NCBI RefSeq assembly: GCF_000327065.1
Contig: NC_019936.1
Coordinates: 2,058,501-2,122,500, forward strand
DNA: 64,000 nt
Reading direction: 5' to 3'
DNA from: Stutzerimonas stutzeri RCH2
Lineage (GTDB): Bacteria > Pseudomonadota > Gammaproteobacteria > Pseudomonadales > Pseudomonadaceae
In this document: positions 27,491 to 37,782 of the stretch, piece after piece
How positions within the stretch are numbered: the stretch's first letter is position 1
How the letters are laid out: every line of letters begins with the position of its first letter
Program-made: the position numbers and the translations under genes
The notes under the pieces: model-generated
The model's database searches: none
Told to the model about the DNA's origin: nothing
What the model saw: the letters and a program-made list of their open reading frames with translations, nothing else

Positions 27491-29869
27491 ATGAAATTCA
27501 GTGAACAATGGCTGCGGAGCTGGGTCAATCCGCAGGTTTCTCGCGAGGAGCTGGTGGCTCGTCTGTCTATGGTCGGGCTCGAGGTTGATGCGGTGACACC
27601 CGTTGCTGGCAGCTTCAGCGGAGTGGTTGTCGGTGAGGTGCTGGAGACGGCGCAGCACCCCGATGCCGATAAGCTTCGGGTCTGTCAGGTCAGCAATGGG
27701 AGTGAAACCTTTCAGGTCGTGTGCGGCGCGCCTAACGTGCGGCCAGGCCTGAAGATCCCGTTTGCCATGATTGGCGCCCAATTGCCGGGCGATTTCAAGA
27801 TCAAGAAAGCTAAGCTCCGCGGTATTGAATCCAACGGCATGCTTTGCTCGGAAACCGAGTTGCAGGTAGGTAGTGACGATAGCGGTCTGATGGAGCTAGC
27901 TTGCGACGCACCAGTTGGTACTGATTTCCGCGAGTTTCTTGGTCTCGATGATGTAAGCATCGAAATCGGCCTGACGCCTAACCGCGGAGACTGTCTATCC
28001 ATTGCTGGCTTGGCACGGGAGGTCGGCGCGATCTATGGCGTAGCAGTCAGTCCGGTGGATGTTGCAGCGGTGCCAGTTGGTCATGACGACTCGCGTCCAG
28101 TCGAGGTTTTTGCGCCTGCTGCATGTCCGCGTTACCTCGGGCGTATCATTCGAGACGTCGATCTGTCACGTCCGACGCCTATGTGGATGGTCGAGCGCCT
28201 GCGCCGTTCAGACATCCGCAGCATTGATGCGGTCGTCGATGTAACCAACTACGTAATGCTCGAACTGGGCCAGCCCCTGCATGCCTTTGATCTTGCCGAG
28301 ATCAACGGTGGTATTCGGGTTCGAATGGCTGAAGAGGGCGAAAAGCTCGTCCTGCTCGACGGCCAGGAAATCACCCTGCGGGCGGACACTCTGGTTATCG
28401 CAGATCAGCAACGAGCGCTTGCGATCGCGGGTGTCATGGGTGGGGAGCATAGTGGCGTAACTGCATCTACGCAGAGCATTTTCCTGGAGAGCGCGTTCTT
28501 CGACACCATTGCGCTGGCTGGCAAAGCGCGTTCCTACGGTTTGCACACCGATGCGTCCCACCGCTACGAGCGCGGGGTCGATTCGCAGCTGGCGCGTCAG
28601 GCTATGGAGCGCGCAACAGGGTTGTTGCTGGCGATCGTCGGTGGTGAGGCTGGACCCATTGTCGAAGTAGTCAGCGAAAGTAATTTGCCTAAGGTAACGC
28701 CGGTCACGCTACGTACTGAGCGCATCACGCAGATGTTGGGCCTGGAAATGGACGGCACCGAGGTGGTACGCCTACTCACATCGTTGGGGTTGGCGGTGAC
28801 CGAAGAGGCTGAAGGTCGTTGGCAGGTCAGTGTTCCAAGTCATCGTTTTGACATCGGCCTTGAAGTCGACCTGATCGAAGAGTTGGGGCGCCTGTATGGC
28901 TACGATCGCCTGCCGGTGCGCTATCCGCAAGCCCGCCTTGCGCCGGAAGCCAAGCCGGAAGCCCGCGCCGAGTTGCCACTGCTTCGTCGTCTGCTCGTGG
29001 CTCGTGGTTATCAGGAGGCGATCACCTACAGTTTCATTGATCCCAAGCTTTTCGAGCTGTTCAGTCCGGGCGTGAAGCCATTGGAGCTGGCCAACCCGAT
29101 TTCTGCAGATATGGCCGCGATGCGCGCCTCGCTCTGGCCGGGCCTGGTCAAGGCATTGCAATACAACCTCAATCGACAGCAGTCGCGTGTGCGCCTGTTC
29201 GAGGCGGGGCTGCGTTTTGTCGGTCAGCTGCCAGAGCTTGAACAGGAGGCCATGCTGGCCGGTGTGGTGACGGGTAGCCGTGAGCCCGAGGGCTGGACGA
29301 ATGTTCGCGAAGCGGTGGATTTCTTTGACGTCAAGGCAGATGTTGAAGCTCTACTGGCTAATGCCGGCAACGCCGGCGCTTATCGATTCGTCGCTGGAGA
29401 GCATCCGGCTTTGCACCCTGGGCAGACCGCACGTGTCGAGCGCGAAGGAACGCTGGTTGGGTTCGTAGGTAGTCTGCATCCTGAGTTGGCGGGCAAATTA
29501 GGGATCGATCAGCCTGTGTTCATGTTCGAACTCAAGCTCAGTGAGATCGCCGAGGGGCGGATGCCGTCCTTTGCAGAGCTGTCGCGTTTCCCCGAGGTGC
29601 GCCGCGATCTAGCTGTGTTGGTCGCGCGGGAAGTACCTGCTGAGGAAATCCTCACCTGCATTCGTCACGCTGCGGGCGACTATCTGACGGACCTCAAGCT
29701 ATTTGATGTCTATCAGGGCAAAGGTATTGATCCTCTTAGCAAAAGTGTGGCAGTCGGCTTGACCTGGCAACACCCATCGCGCACTCTAAACGACGATGAG
29801 GTGAACGGTTCAATGCAGAAAATCCTCACCTCCCTGGAAGAAAGGTTCAATGCCACGTTAAGGAAATAG
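27491..29869 (+). CDS. pheT: Phenylalanine--tRNA ligase subunit beta
   Basis: 792 residues, carrying tRNA binding and editing of Tyr-tRNA. N-terminal tRNA-binding (EMAP-like) domain with HPDADKLRVCQVSNG, B3/B4 editing domain, B5 domain, a class II-like inactive core and a C-terminal anticodon-binding domain (ELSRFPEVRRDLAVLV to the end). AGGAGAG precedes the ATG. ihfA starts 3 bases after the stop, so the genes are co-transcribed, as in E. coli. Confidence 0.97.
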   Translation: MKFSEQWLRSWVNPQVSREELVARLSMVGLEVDAVTPVAGSFSGVVVGEVLETAQHPDADKLRVCQVSNGSETFQVVCGAPNVRPGLKIPFAMIGAQLPGDFKIKKAKLRGIESNGMLCSETELQVGSDDSGLMELACDAPVGTDFREFLGLDDVSIEIGLTPNRGDCLSIAGLAREVGAIYGVAVSPVDVAAVPVGHDDSRPVEVFAPAACPRYLGRIIRDVDLSRPTPMWMVERLRRSDIRSIDAVVDVTNYVMLELGQPLHAFDLAEINGGIRVRMAEEGEKLVLLDGQEITLRADTLVIADQQRALAIAGVMGGEHSGVTASTQSIFLESAFFDTIALAGKARSYGLHTDASHRYERGVDSQLARQAMERATGLLLAIVGGEAGPIVEVVSESNLPKVTPVTLRTERITQMLGLEMDGTEVVRLLTSLGLAVTEEAEGRWQVSVPSHRFDIGLEVDLIEELGRLYGYDRLPVRYPQARLAPEAKPEARAELPLLRRLLVARGYQEAITYSFIDPKLFELFSPGVKPLELANPISADMAAMRASLWPGLVKALQYNLNRQQSRVRLFEAGLRFVGQLPELEQEAMLAGVVTGSREPEGWTNVREAVDFFDVKADVEALLANAGNAGAYRFVAGEHPALHPGQTARVEREGTLVGFVGSLHPELAGKLGIDQPVFMFELKLSEIAEGRMPSFAELSRFPEVRRDLAVLVAREVPAEEILTCIRHAAGDYLTDLKLFDVYQGKGIDPLSKSVAVGLTWQHPSRTLNDDEVNGSMQKILTSLEERFNATLRK

Positions 29870-29872
29870 CGT

Positions 29873-30175
29873 ATGGGGGCTCTGACGAAAGCTGAAATGG
29901 CAGAACGTCTGTATGAAGAGCTGGGCTTGAATAAGCGCGAGGCCAAGGAGTTGGTGGAGCTGTTTTTCGAGGAGATCCGCCAGGCGCTCGAGCATAACGA
30001 GCAGGTCAAGTTGTCCGGATTCGGCAACTTTGACCTGCGCGACAAGCGTCAGCGGCCCGGGCGAAATCCTAAAACAGGCGAGGAAATTCCTATCACGGCG
30101 CGTCGGGTAGTGACGTTCCGTCCCGGGCAGAAACTCAAAGCGAGAGTCGAGGCCTATGCTGGAACCAAGTCATAA
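29873..30175 (+). CDS. ihfA: Integration host factor subunit alpha
   Basis: A DNA-bending protein that forms a heterodimer with IhfB and shapes promoters, recombination sites and replication origins. 100 residues with the DNABII core ([55 protein letters not shown]). It directly follows pheT and overlaps the MerR gene by 20 bases. Its partner ihfB is not in this window, even though the usual neighbour rpsA is. Confidence 0.97.
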   Translation: MGALTKAEMAERLYEELGLNKREAKELVELFFEEIRQALEHNEQVKLSGFGNFDLRDKRQRPGRNPKTGEEIPITARRVVTFRPGQKLKARVEAYAGTKS

Positions 30176-30512
30176 CGACGAGCTTCCGTCGATCCCCGGC
30201 AAGCGCTATTTCACCATTGGTGAAGTCAGCGAGCTTTGTGCTGTCAAGCCACATGTGCTGCGCTACTGGGAGCAGGAGTTTCCTCAGCTCAACCCGGTGA
30301 AGCGACGCGGCAACAGGCGGTACTACCAGCGTCAGGATGTCCTGATGATTCGTCAGATTCGAGCGCTTCTCTACGATCAGGGTTTCACCATTGGTGGTGC
30401 GAGGCAGCGTATGTCCGGCGAGGAGGCGCGCGACGATACCACTCAGTACAAGCAACTTATACGGCAGATGATTTCGGAGCTGGAAGAGGTCCTTCAGGTG
30501 CTGAGGAAATAG
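30156..30512 (+). CDS. MerR family transcriptional regulator
   Basis: 118 residues. The N-terminal winged helix-turn-helix reads [25 protein letters not shown], with a second wing around [21 protein letters not shown], then a short C-terminal coiled coil ([18 protein letters not shown]). There are no metal-binding cysteines, so it is of the metal-independent kind that usually follows ihfA in pseudomonads; its target is unknown. It overlaps the ihfA end by 20 bases and is thus translationally linked. Confidence 0.92.
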   Translation: MLEPSHNDELPSIPGKRYFTIGEVSELCAVKPHVLRYWEQEFPQLNPVKRRGNRRYYQRQDVLMIRQIRALLYDQGFTIGGARQRMSGEEARDDTTQYKQLIRQMISELEEVLQVLRK

Positions 30513-30534
30513 TTGATCTGGCATCTAAAAAACT

Positions 30535-30563
30535 TTCACATTTTCAGATGCTTAATGTATAGT
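30535..30563 (+). promoter_or_regulatory. Promoter of tRNA-Pro(GGG)
   Basis: TTCACA, 17-base spacer, TATAGT, ending about 35 bases before the tRNA. It is close to the sigma-70 consensus and lacks the GCGC discriminator seen at the other stable-RNA promoters of the window. Confidence 0.55.
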
Positions 30564-30596
30564 TCGATCCGCTTTCAGCAGTGCTGATGGCGACAG

Positions 30597-30674
<78 letters not shown>

Positions 30675-30684
30675 AATAGATCAC

Positions 30685-30721
30685 CGAAAAAGGCCGGTTG
30701 CGAAAGCATCGGCCTTTTTCG
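30685..30721 (+). terminator. Terminator after tRNA-Pro(GGG)
   Basis: CGAAAAAGGCCG pairs with CGGCCTTTTTCG around a 13-base loop: a 12-bp stem with a T-run inside the right arm, 10 bases after the tRNA. Confidence 0.85.
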
Positions 30722-31116
30722 TTGTGGGGCATTTTTCATCCTGCCGTCCTCCTCAGTTTCGTCAGCAGCGCCAGCCCTCTCGAATTCGCCGCCAATATTA
30801 TTTTTGTTGGCTTATCGAGCAGCTTGCCCGGCTTGGCTATCGAGTAGTGGCTGGTAATGCTCTCGTTCTGAGGTCAAACAGGATCTTTCGGCGTTCCTCC
30901 GCCATGCTTGCGGCGCGAAGCCTGCGACCGAACGTGTGTTTCAGATCCTGCACGCGGCGATGCAAAAAAAACGGCGGGGCCGGTTACTTGAAGCGCTGCT
31001 CATGCATCGCGCCCGTCCTTTATTTGCCTTGCACTAGGCCGAGTCGTTCATTCGGACCATCAGCGTTATTCTCGCCATGCCTCTACTCTTTGACACTTGC
31101 TAACGAGGCAGTCTGA
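30722..31116 (+). pseudogene. Probable remnant of an unknown gene, frameshifted
   Basis: This 395-base gap has no intact gene but contains two protein-like pieces in different frames. One (about 30812-30865) reads LIEQLARLGYRVVAGNALVL. The next, in another frame from about 30870, runs 50 codons to a TAG at 31036 and includes DLSAFLRHACGAKPATERVF, then RGRLLEALLMHRARPLF. They would join through a single-base frameshift near 30866. The family is unknown. It may be debris of an element once inserted next to the tRNA. Confidence 0.3.
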
Positions 31117-34100
31117 TTACTGGAAGTCGCGGCTACGCACATCGAGCCCGGTAAGCAGAGGCGTGAGGTCGCTCAGGCGGCCGGCGATGAGATGTCGTAC
31201 GCCGCTGGCCGACTCCAGATGGCCATCCACACGAAGCAGTTGCGACTGGATCAGCGGTCGCCTCTGGCGCTCGGCCAGGTCGCGCCATACCACCACGTTG
31301 ACCATGCCGAACTCGTCTTCCAGGGTGACGAAGATGACACCGCTGGCGGTCTGTGGGCGTTGTCGGCCGATCACCAGGCCGGCAATGCTGACCGGGCGGC
31401 CATGCTCGATCATGGCCAGTTCCCGTGAGCTGCGGCAGCGCCGGGCCTTGAGCTCATCTCGTAGCAAGGCCAGGGGGTGTGGTCCCAGCGTCGTGCCAAG
31501 GGTCGCGTAGTCGTTGAGCAGGTCTTCGCTCACCGAAGGCAGCGGCAGATTGATGGGCGTTTCCTCCGTTGCGGGCAGGCTGGCGAACAGCGGCAGCTGT
31601 GGTTCGACTCCGGCGACGGCCCAGCGTGCTCGATGTCGATGGCCGGCCAGGCCGCGGAGGACGCCTGCATCGGCGAGCTGCTCACGCGCACGCGGTTCGA
31701 GCTCGGCGCGAAGGCACAGGTCATGGATATTCGTGAATGGCTGGCGTTGGCGTGCGGCTTCGATGCGCCGGGCATCGGCTTCCCGAAAGCTGCGCACCAT
31801 GCGTAGCCCCAGGCGGATTGCCGGTTGCTCCTGGCTGCATGGCTCAAGACTGCAATCCCAGCCGCTGTGGCGAACGTCCACCGGGCGGATTTCCAGCCCG
31901 TGGCGGCGGGCGTCCTGGAGAATCTGGTCAGGGTTGTAAAAGCCCATCGGCCAGCTGTTGATCAGTGCGCAGGCAAACGCCGCCGGTTCGTGGCGTTTCA
32001 GCCAGCAGCTGGCATAGGTGAGCAGGGCAAAACTCGCAGCGTGCGATTCGGGAAAACCGTAGCTGCCGAACCCTTTGATCTGCTCGAAGATCCGCGCGAT
32101 GAAGTCGGGCTGATAGCCTTTAGCGAGCATGCGCTCGGTCAGCCGCACGCGGTGGGGCTCCAGGCTGCCATGGCGCTTCCAGGCGGCCATGGCACGGCGC
32201 AGCTTGTCGGCCTCGTCTGGAGTGTATTCGGCCGCCACGATCGCCAGTTCCATCACCTGTTCCTGAAAAAGGGGCACGCCAAGGGTGCGCTCGAACACCG
32301 GTTTCAGTTCTTCGGACGGGTAATCCACATCTTCTTCCTTATTACGTCGGCGCAGGTACGGATGCACCATGTCGCCCTGGATCGGCCCGGGGCGGACGAT
32401 GGCGACCTGAATGACCAGGTCGTAGAAGGTCTTCGGGCGCAGGCGCGGCAGCATGGCCATCTGTGCTCGTGATTCGATCTGGAAGACGCCGATCGTGTCG
32501 GCCCGGCTGATCATCTCGTAGGTGGGCTTGTCCTCCGCGGGCAGCGTGGCGATGGTCCAGCGCGTGCCGCGATAATGTTCGATCAGGTCGAAACAGCGGC
32601 GTATCGCGCTGAGCATGCCCAGTGCCAGCACGTCGACCTTGAGCAGGCCTACCGCATCGAGGTCGTCCTTGTCCCACTGAATCACCGTGCGGTCGGCCAT
32701 GCTGGCATTCTCGATCGGCACCAGGGTGTCGAGCGGCTGCTCGGAGATCACGAAGCCGCCAGGGTGCTGGGACAGGTGGCGGGGGAAGCCGATAAGCGCA
32801 TCGGTCAGTACCAGAACTCGGCGCAGAACCGGATTATCGGGGTCGAAGCCGGCTTCGCGCAGCTGCGAGTCGTCGGGTATGTGCTCACTCCAGCGCCCAC
32901 AGCAGCCGGCCAGGGCGTTGATCTGGTCGGGTGGCAGGCCCAGGGCCTTGGCGACATCCCGCAGGGCGCCAGTGGCGCGGTAGCTGCTGGCGACGGCGGT
33001 GAGGGCGGCACGATTGCGCCCGTAGCGCTGAAAGACGTACTGGATGACTTCCTCGCGCCGGTCGTGCTCGAAATCCACGTCGATATCGGGCGGCTCGTTG
33101 CGTTCGCGGGAGAGGAAACGCTCGAACAACAGTTTGCTGCGCACCGGGTCGAGCTCGGTGATACCCAGCACGAAGCAGACGCTCGAGTTGGCCGCCGAGC
33201 CCCGACCCTGGCAGAGAATGCCCTGTTCTCGGGCGAAGCGGACGATGTCGTGCACGGTCAGGAAATAGCTTTCGTAATGCAGATCGGCGATCAGCTCCAG
33301 TTCATGTTCGAGCTGCGCGCGGGCCTTTTCCGGAATGCCGTCCGGCCAGCGCCAGCGTGCGCCATCCTCGACCAGCTTGCGCAACCATGAGGTGGTGTCA
33401 TGTCCAGGCGGGACCAGTTCGTGGGGGTAGTGATATTTCAGCTGGTCGAGCTGGAAATGGCAGCGCTGGCTGATGCGAAGGGTTTCGGCGAGCAGTTCGG
33501 CTGGATAGAGCTGGGCCAGCTCCTCGCGCGACCGCAGGTGGCGTTCGCCATTGGGAAAGAGATGGCGTCCGGCCTCTGCCACCGGCAGATGGTGGCGGAT
33601 GGCGGTCATGCAGTCTTGTAAGGCCCGACGACCGCGGGCATGCATGTGTACGTCGCCACAGGCCACGGCGGATATGCCCAGGCGTGAAGCCTGGGTCAGG
33701 GATTGCCGCAGCTGCAGCGCGTCGTCCGGCCCCCGATGCAGTTCGATGCCAAGCCACAGCCGCTCGCGAAAACGATCGAGCAGCCAGCGGCCTTCGGCAT
33801 CGGCGCCGTCGTGGTCGGGCAGCCAGATCGCCAGCAGCCCCTCCAGCGGCCAGTCGCGCAGGTCTTCGCGCAGCGCCTGGTACCGACCTTTTTCGGCCCT
33901 TCGGCGGGCGCGGGTGATCAGCTGGCACAGGGCCTGGTAGCCGGTCAGGTTTTCCACCAGCAAGACCAGTTTGGGCCCGCCCTCGATCTGCAGCTCGCTG
34001 CCAATGATCAGCGGCAGGCCGGTGTCCTTCGAGGCCTGCCAGGCGCGCACGATACCGGCCAGGCTGCATTCGTCGGTGATTGCCAGAGCGTCATAGCCCT

Positions 34101-34197
34101 GGCGTTTGGCGCGTTCGAAGAGTTCGCGCGCGCTGGATGCACCCCGCTGGAAGCTGAAGTTGGACAGGCAGTGCAGCTCGGCATATTCGGTGTTCAT
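31117..34197 (-). CDS. dnaE2: Error-prone DNA polymerase III alpha subunit, DnaE2/ImuC
   Basis: A translesion polymerase that works with ImuA and ImuB and causes damage-induced mutagenesis. 1026 residues: N-terminal PHP domain ([20 protein letters not shown]), polymerase palm with the catalytic acidic motif [14 protein letters not shown], and a C-terminal OB-fold ([19 protein letters not shown]). The ATG at 34197 overlaps the imuB stop as ATGA; the longer frame upstream lies inside imuB and is excluded. It is the last gene of the SOS cassette and ends next to the remnant at 30722-31116. Confidence 0.95.
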   Translation of the reverse strand: MNTEYAELHCLSNFSFQRGASSARELFERAKRQGYDALAITDECSLAGIVRAWQASKDTGLPLIIGSELQIEGGPKLVLLVENLTGYQALCQLITRARRRAEKGRYQALREDLRDWPLEGLLAIWLPDHDGADAEGRWLLDRFRERLWLGIELHRGPDDALQLRQSLTQASRLGISAVACGDVHMHARGRRALQDCMTAIRHHLPVAEAGRHLFPNGERHLRSREELAQLYPAELLAETLRISQRCHFQLDQLKYHYPHELVPPGHDTTSWLRKLVEDGARWRWPDGIPEKARAQLEHELELIADLHYESYFLTVHDIVRFAREQGILCQGRGSAANSSVCFVLGITELDPVRSKLLFERFLSRERNEPPDIDVDFEHDRREEVIQYVFQRYGRNRAALTAVASSYRATGALRDVAKALGLPPDQINALAGCCGRWSEHIPDDSQLREAGFDPDNPVLRRVLVLTDALIGFPRHLSQHPGGFVISEQPLDTLVPIENASMADRTVIQWDKDDLDAVGLLKVDVLALGMLSAIRRCFDLIEHYRGTRWTIATLPAEDKPTYEMISRADTIGVFQIESRAQMAMLPRLRPKTFYDLVIQVAIVRPGPIQGDMVHPYLRRRNKEEDVDYPSEELKPVFERTLGVPLFQEQVMELAIVAAEYTPDEADKLRRAMAAWKRHGSLEPHRVRLTERMLAKGYQPDFIARIFEQIKGFGSYGFPESHAASFALLTYASCWLKRHEPAAFACALINSWPMGFYNPDQILQDARRHGLEIRPVDVRHSGWDCSLEPCSQEQPAIRLGLRMVRSFREADARRIEAARQRQPFTNIHDLCLRAELEPRAREQLADAGVLRGLAGHRHRARWAVAGVEPQLPLFASLPATEETPINLPLPSVSEDLLNDYATLGTTLGPHPLALLRDELKARRCRSSRELAMIEHGRPVSIAGLVIGRQRPQTASGVIFVTLEDEFGMVNVVVWRDLAERQRRPLIQSQLLRVDGHLESASGVRHLIAGRLSDLTPLLTGLDVRSRDFQ

Positions 34198-35606
34198 GCG
34201 AACCAGCCATGCAGCAGCAGGGGCCCTCCGGTGAGGGCGCGAAACGCCCAGCCCTGTTGGCCGGTAGCGGTTTGCACCCGGTAGTAGTCGCGTCGCGCGT
34301 CGCCACCATCCCACCAGCCGGACTCGATGCGCTCGGGGCCAGCCAGGGTGAGCAGACCCTCTTCGCGCAAGGGCTGCGGGGTACTCAGCAGCCAGCCGGG
34401 GCGCAAACCTACTTGAGGCAAGGGTTCGGTGTGGGCGAGGCTGCTTTCCCGCCAGGCGCATTCCGGGCGGTGGTCCGCTCGTGCGCTCAGCGAGACCACG
34501 GCCTCGTCGCCCAGTCGAGCGCGGAGGCGTTCGCGCAGTTGCTCCCAGGACACATTTTCCTGCGGGCGCTCGTCGAACAGGGCCTGATGGGCCGGCGTGA
34601 AGGCTGGCAGATCACGAGCCAGCAGACGCACGGCCAGGACGGGGGCCGGCAGTTGCAGGTGCTCGAGGCGGCCGCGGGTCAGTTCGAACAGCATGGCGGG
34701 CTCGCGTTCGGTACTGAGCAGGCCGACCGCTACCTCGCTGTCGGGCAGGGTGCGATGTTCCAGGTACAGGCTGAAACGCTGGACTCCGCTGTCCCGTCCG
34801 GCGAGAAAGGTGGCCAGGTCGGCGGTCAGTCTGCGCAATGGAAACAGCAGAGCCTGATGGGACTCGACCTCGAAATTCAGTTCGATGCGGGTGTCGAAGA
34901 CATCCGGCGGGCGGTAGAACTCCAGAGGCAGCGGCCGATGCCCGAGCAGGGTGTCGAGCTGGGCCAGCACTTCGGCCGGGAAGCGTCTGGCCAGGCTGTC
35001 GCGCGGCAGGGCGAGCAGTTGATGAAGATGGCGCAGGCCCATGCGTAGCAGCGATGTGCTCACTTCGCGTGGCAGGCCGAGGCGCTCGACCGGCAATCCC
35101 CCTAGCGCCTGATGCAGCGTGGCTGTATCGGTCACAGCCAGCCCGTCATGGACATTGGCGAGGATGCGCGCGGCCGCCGGGTTGGGCGCCAGGGTGATGC
35201 GGTGGCGGAAGCCCAGGGCCGTGAGTTCCTCGCGCAGACGCGTCTCGAATCGTGGCCAGGGGCCGAACAGGCCGAGGCTGGAATGCACCTCCAACAGCAG
35301 GCAGCGCGGGTAGTACAGGCTGACCTGGGCGCTGTAGCTGTAACCCCAGGCCGCCAGAAACCGCTGCCAGCGTTCGATCATCAGTGGGTCGTAGTCGGTG
35401 GTGGCGAAGTCATGGGTCAATGCCTGGGCTGCGATCAGCGATTGCCCTGGCTTGAGGCCGAGCTTGCGGGCGGCTGCGTTGACGGCCTGCAGCACGCGGC
35501 GCTGTGGCGGGCCGGCGAGCAGAGCCAGCGGTGCGTCGGCGTCGTCGCGGTGGCGCAAAACGCCGTCCATGGCCAGTTGCGGCAGCAGAATGCAGGCCCA
35601 GAGCAT
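34194..35606 (-). CDS. imuB: ImuB, Y-family DNA polymerase-like adaptor protein
   Basis: 470 residues from the ATG at 35606 ([14 protein letters not shown]). The Y-family fold is clear ([57 protein letters not shown]), but the acidic residues that bind metal in active enzymes are missing: the first motif is [10 protein letters not shown] and the second SSLGLFG. That is the rule for ImuB, which acts as a clamp-binding hub that recruits DnaE2. It lies 8 bases after imuA and overlaps dnaE2, so all three are one operon. Confidence 0.93.
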   Translation of the reverse strand: MLWACILLPQLAMDGVLRHRDDADAPLALLAGPPQRRVLQAVNAAARKLGLKPGQSLIAAQALTHDFATTDYDPLMIERWQRFLAAWGYSYSAQVSLYYPRCLLLEVHSSLGLFGPWPRFETRLREELTALGFRHRITLAPNPAAARILANVHDGLAVTDTATLHQALGGLPVERLGLPREVSTSLLRMGLRHLHQLLALPRDSLARRFPAEVLAQLDTLLGHRPLPLEFYRPPDVFDTRIELNFEVESHQALLFPLRRLTADLATFLAGRDSGVQRFSLYLEHRTLPDSEVAVGLLSTEREPAMLFELTRGRLEHLQLPAPVLAVRLLARDLPAFTPAHQALFDERPQENVSWEQLRERLRARLGDEAVVSLSARADHRPECAWRESSLAHTEPLPQVGLRPGWLLSTPQPLREEGLLTLAGPERIESGWWDGGDARRDYYRVQTATGQQGWAFRALTGGPLLLHGWFA

Positions 35607-35614
35607 CGTCACAC

Positions 35615-36232
35615 CTATTGCCAAGCGCTGGCTGGTAGCGGCCGGGCCGGAGCCAGGCCACCGCGGCACTTGATGACCCGCAGCTGCACCGGCTGTGCTT
35701 CCAGTGTCAGGCGCAATGCTGCGGGCGACGGATTTTCCGCTTCGCGCAGCGGGCGATAGGCAAAGGCCAGGGTCTGGCCGGTTTCGGCGGCTATCTGCAA
35801 TCGCCGCAGGGCGCGGTCGTCGGCCTGCCGTGGCCAGCACAGTACGGCGGCGCAACTGCCGGAGCGCAGGCACTGTTCGGCGCTCCACAAGGCATCGCGG
35901 TCCTTGGCCTGGACGATGACCAGATGGCGCAGATCCACGCCAGCCGCCAGCCAGGCCTGGGGGCAGGGACGATGGGGCGGGGCGACCAGCACGACACGTT
36001 CGCCTGCGCTGGTCAGCCTGGCGAGCGTCGGCCACAGCAGGCGTAGCTCGCCGATCCCTGGGGCTGCGAAAAGGATTTCGCTGAGTGCCGAATCCGGCCA
36101 GCCGCCAGCGGGCAAGAGCGCATCCAGCATGGCATGTCCGGTCGGTTGGGCCGCCGTAGGAGATGCAACGGGCTGGCCACGCCAGATGCGGCGAGCATCC
36201 AGCAGGCGGTCAAGGGCGACCACGGAAGACAT
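35615..36232 (-). CDS. imuA: ImuA, SOS-mutagenesis RecA/SulA-like protein
   Basis: 205 residues from the ATG at 36232. RecA-like core features: [20 protein letters not shown], then [20 protein letters not shown] and a strand [18 protein letters not shown], ending with a basic ImuB-binding tail. ImuA helps the ImuB-DnaE2 polymerase in damage tolerance. It leads the cassette, and a LexA box lies 19 bases upstream of the start. There is no lexA2 copy in front, unlike in P. putida. Confidence 0.9.
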   Translation of the reverse strand: MSSVVALDRLLDARRIWRGQPVASPTAAQPTGHAMLDALLPAGGWPDSALSEILFAAPGIGELRLLWPTLARLTSAGERVVLVAPPHRPCPQAWLAAGVDLRHLVIVQAKDRDALWSAEQCLRSGSCAAVLCWPRQADDRALRRLQIAAETGQTLAFAYRPLREAENPSPAALRLTLEAQPVQLRVIKCRGGLAPARPLPASAWQ

Positions 36233-36251
36233 GAGAGAAATATCCGAATAA

Positions 36252-36267
36252 CTGTATATAGATACAG
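36252..36267 (-). promoter_or_regulatory. LexA (SOS) box of imuA-imuB-dnaE2
   Basis: CTGTATATAGATACAG matches the CTGT-N8-ACAG consensus fully. It ends 19 bases before the imuA ATG, so LexA bound here would block the promoter or early elongation. Damage-induced cleavage of LexA should then switch on the whole cassette. Confidence 0.9.
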
Positions 36268-36390
36268 TATTAGGGTGACCAGGTCTGGTCAAGTTGGCTC
36301 GGATGGACGAGCGTATCCGGTGGGGCTGCTGACGGGTCGAGCGGCGCTGCCTGGGGAAAACAGCGAGAGCCAGGCATCAATAACCGTCGC

Positions 36391-36515
36391 TTGTACTTGG
36401 AAAATCAGTGCATTAGCATTCGCGCCCGGGATTAAGGCCGCAGTGCCTCTATTTGCTATTCCCCGGCCATATCGAAATAGAAAGCCCGGTTCGCCCGCGA
36501 TCCGGGCTTTTTCTT
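36391..36515 (+). ncRNA. Candidate small RNA or attenuated leader upstream of mtnA
   Basis: A possible promoter (TTGTAC at 36391, 17-base spacer, TAGCAT at 36414) is followed, with no gene in between, by a good terminator: AAAGCCCGG (36481-36489) pairs with CCGGGCTTT (36502-36510), then TTCTTTG. A transcript of about 90 bases would result. Inside it CCCGGG near 36427 and CCCCGG near 36463 could pair. It could be an independent small RNA or an attenuated mtnA leader. No known RNA family is recognised. Confidence 0.35.
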
Positions 36516-36571
36516 TGCTGTGCGGGGCGCATGATGGTCCTGTATCGACGAAGCTGAACGAGGGAAATGCC

Positions 36572-37648
36572 ATGCGCGAGCGTTTGTTGGCTACGGAAAA
36601 GGTTAAGTCGATCGAATGGCTGGACGGGCGCCTGAATCTGCTCGATCAGCGCAAGCTTCCCGTCGAAGAAGTTTGGTGCAGTTATGATTCCGCCGCGTCG
36701 ATCGCTGCGGCGATCCGGGATATGGTCGTGCGCGGCGCGCCGGCAATCGGAATCAGCGCTGCCTATGCCCTGGTCCTTGCCGTGCGTGTCCGTATCGCCG
36801 ATGGCGGTGATTGGCGGCAGGCGCTGGAGGAGGACTTCAAGGTGCTGGCCGACTCCCGTCCCACCGCGGTCAATCTGTTCTGGGCGCTGAATCAGATGCG
36901 CGAACGGCTGGAGCGCCTCAAGCCGGGTGAAGACCCGTATGCAGCGCTGGAAGCCCAGGCCATTTCGATCCATGACAGCGATCGCGAGGCAAATCTGGCG
37001 ATGGCGCAATTTGGCGTCGACCTCATTCGCCGGCATCAGGGCAGTCCGCAGAACCTGCTCACCCATTGCAATACCGGGGCACTGGCGACCGGCGGTTTTG
37101 GTACGGCGCTCGGAGTCATCCGTGCGGCGCATCTCGAGGGGCTGGTGGAGCGGGTATACGTCGATGAAACTCGGCCGTGGTTGCAGGGCTCTCGGCTGAC
37201 GGCCTGGGAGCTGCTCGGTGATGGTGTTCCGGCTATGGTGAATGCTGACTCGGCGGCTGCTCATCTGATGAAATCCAGAGGCATTTCCTGGGTGATCGTC
37301 GGTGCGGATCGCATCACCGCCAATGGCGATGTGGCGAACAAGATTGGCACCTACCAGCTTGCGGTCCTGGCGATGCACCACGGCGTGCGTTTCATGGTGG
37401 TGGCGGCAAGTTCGACCATCGACATGGCGTTGGAGAGTGGCGAAGAGATCCAGATCGAGGAACGCGCCGGCAGCGAGCTGCTTGAGGTCAATGGTCAGCG
37501 CTTCGCGGCTGATGTTGAGGCATTCAATCCGGTGTTCGACGTGACGCCGGCCGACCTCATCGACGCCATCGTCACCGAGAAAGGTGTGGTCGAGCGCCCG
37601 AACGCCGCGAAGCTGGCTGAGCTGATGAGCCGCAAACGGCTGCACTGA
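36572..37648 (+). CDS. mtnA: S-methyl-5-thioribose-1-phosphate isomerase
   Basis: It isomerises methylthioribose-1-phosphate to methylthioribulose-1-phosphate in the methionine salvage pathway. 358 residues. [17 protein letters not shown], the catalytic-cysteine segment [20 protein letters not shown], and [20 protein letters not shown] are diagnostic. AGGGAAATGCC precedes the ATG at 36572. MTA deaminase (mtaD), the other salvage enzyme in the window, lies at 61205-62548, about 24.7 kb away, rather than adjacent as I remember it in other pseudomonads. Confidence 0.95.
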   Translation: MRERLLATEKVKSIEWLDGRLNLLDQRKLPVEEVWCSYDSAASIAAAIRDMVVRGAPAIGISAAYALVLAVRVRIADGGDWRQALEEDFKVLADSRPTAVNLFWALNQMRERLERLKPGEDPYAALEAQAISIHDSDREANLAMAQFGVDLIRRHQGSPQNLLTHCNTGALATGGFGTALGVIRAAHLEGLVERVYVDETRPWLQGSRLTAWELLGDGVPAMVNADSAAAHLMKSRGISWVIVGADRITANGDVANKIGTYQLAVLAMHHGVRFMVVAASSTIDMALESGEEIQIEERAGSELLEVNGQRFAADVEAFNPVFDVTPADLIDAIVTEKGVVERPNAAKLAELMSRKRLH

Positions 37649-37741
37649 GCAACGGTCGATCGCGCTCGGGCGTGGTGTGCAAGCCGGTTTTGCTCCGTGC
37701 AAGGCTCAGTTTATAGCAGTCGTCTGTGTTACCATCCCGCG

Positions 37742-37769
37742 CTTATTACAGGACCCTGCTGACTATAAG
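37742..37769 (+). promoter_or_regulatory. gyrA leader hairpin, candidate gyrA RNA motif
   Basis: CTTAT pairs with ATAAG, enclosing CAG-GACC-CTG, just 13 bases before the gyrA ATG. A conserved gyrA RNA motif in Pseudomonas 5' leaders is known, and position fits. I cannot match the full consensus by eye. A structure so close to the ribosome-binding site could affect translation. Confidence 0.35.
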
Positions 37770-37782
37770 GAACCAGGCTTCC

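Noticed and set aside
34194..35606. imuB as a broken polymerase pseudogene because catalytic acidic residues are missing
   Set aside because: Loss of these residues is normal for ImuB; the frame is intact and in operon with imuA and dnaE2.
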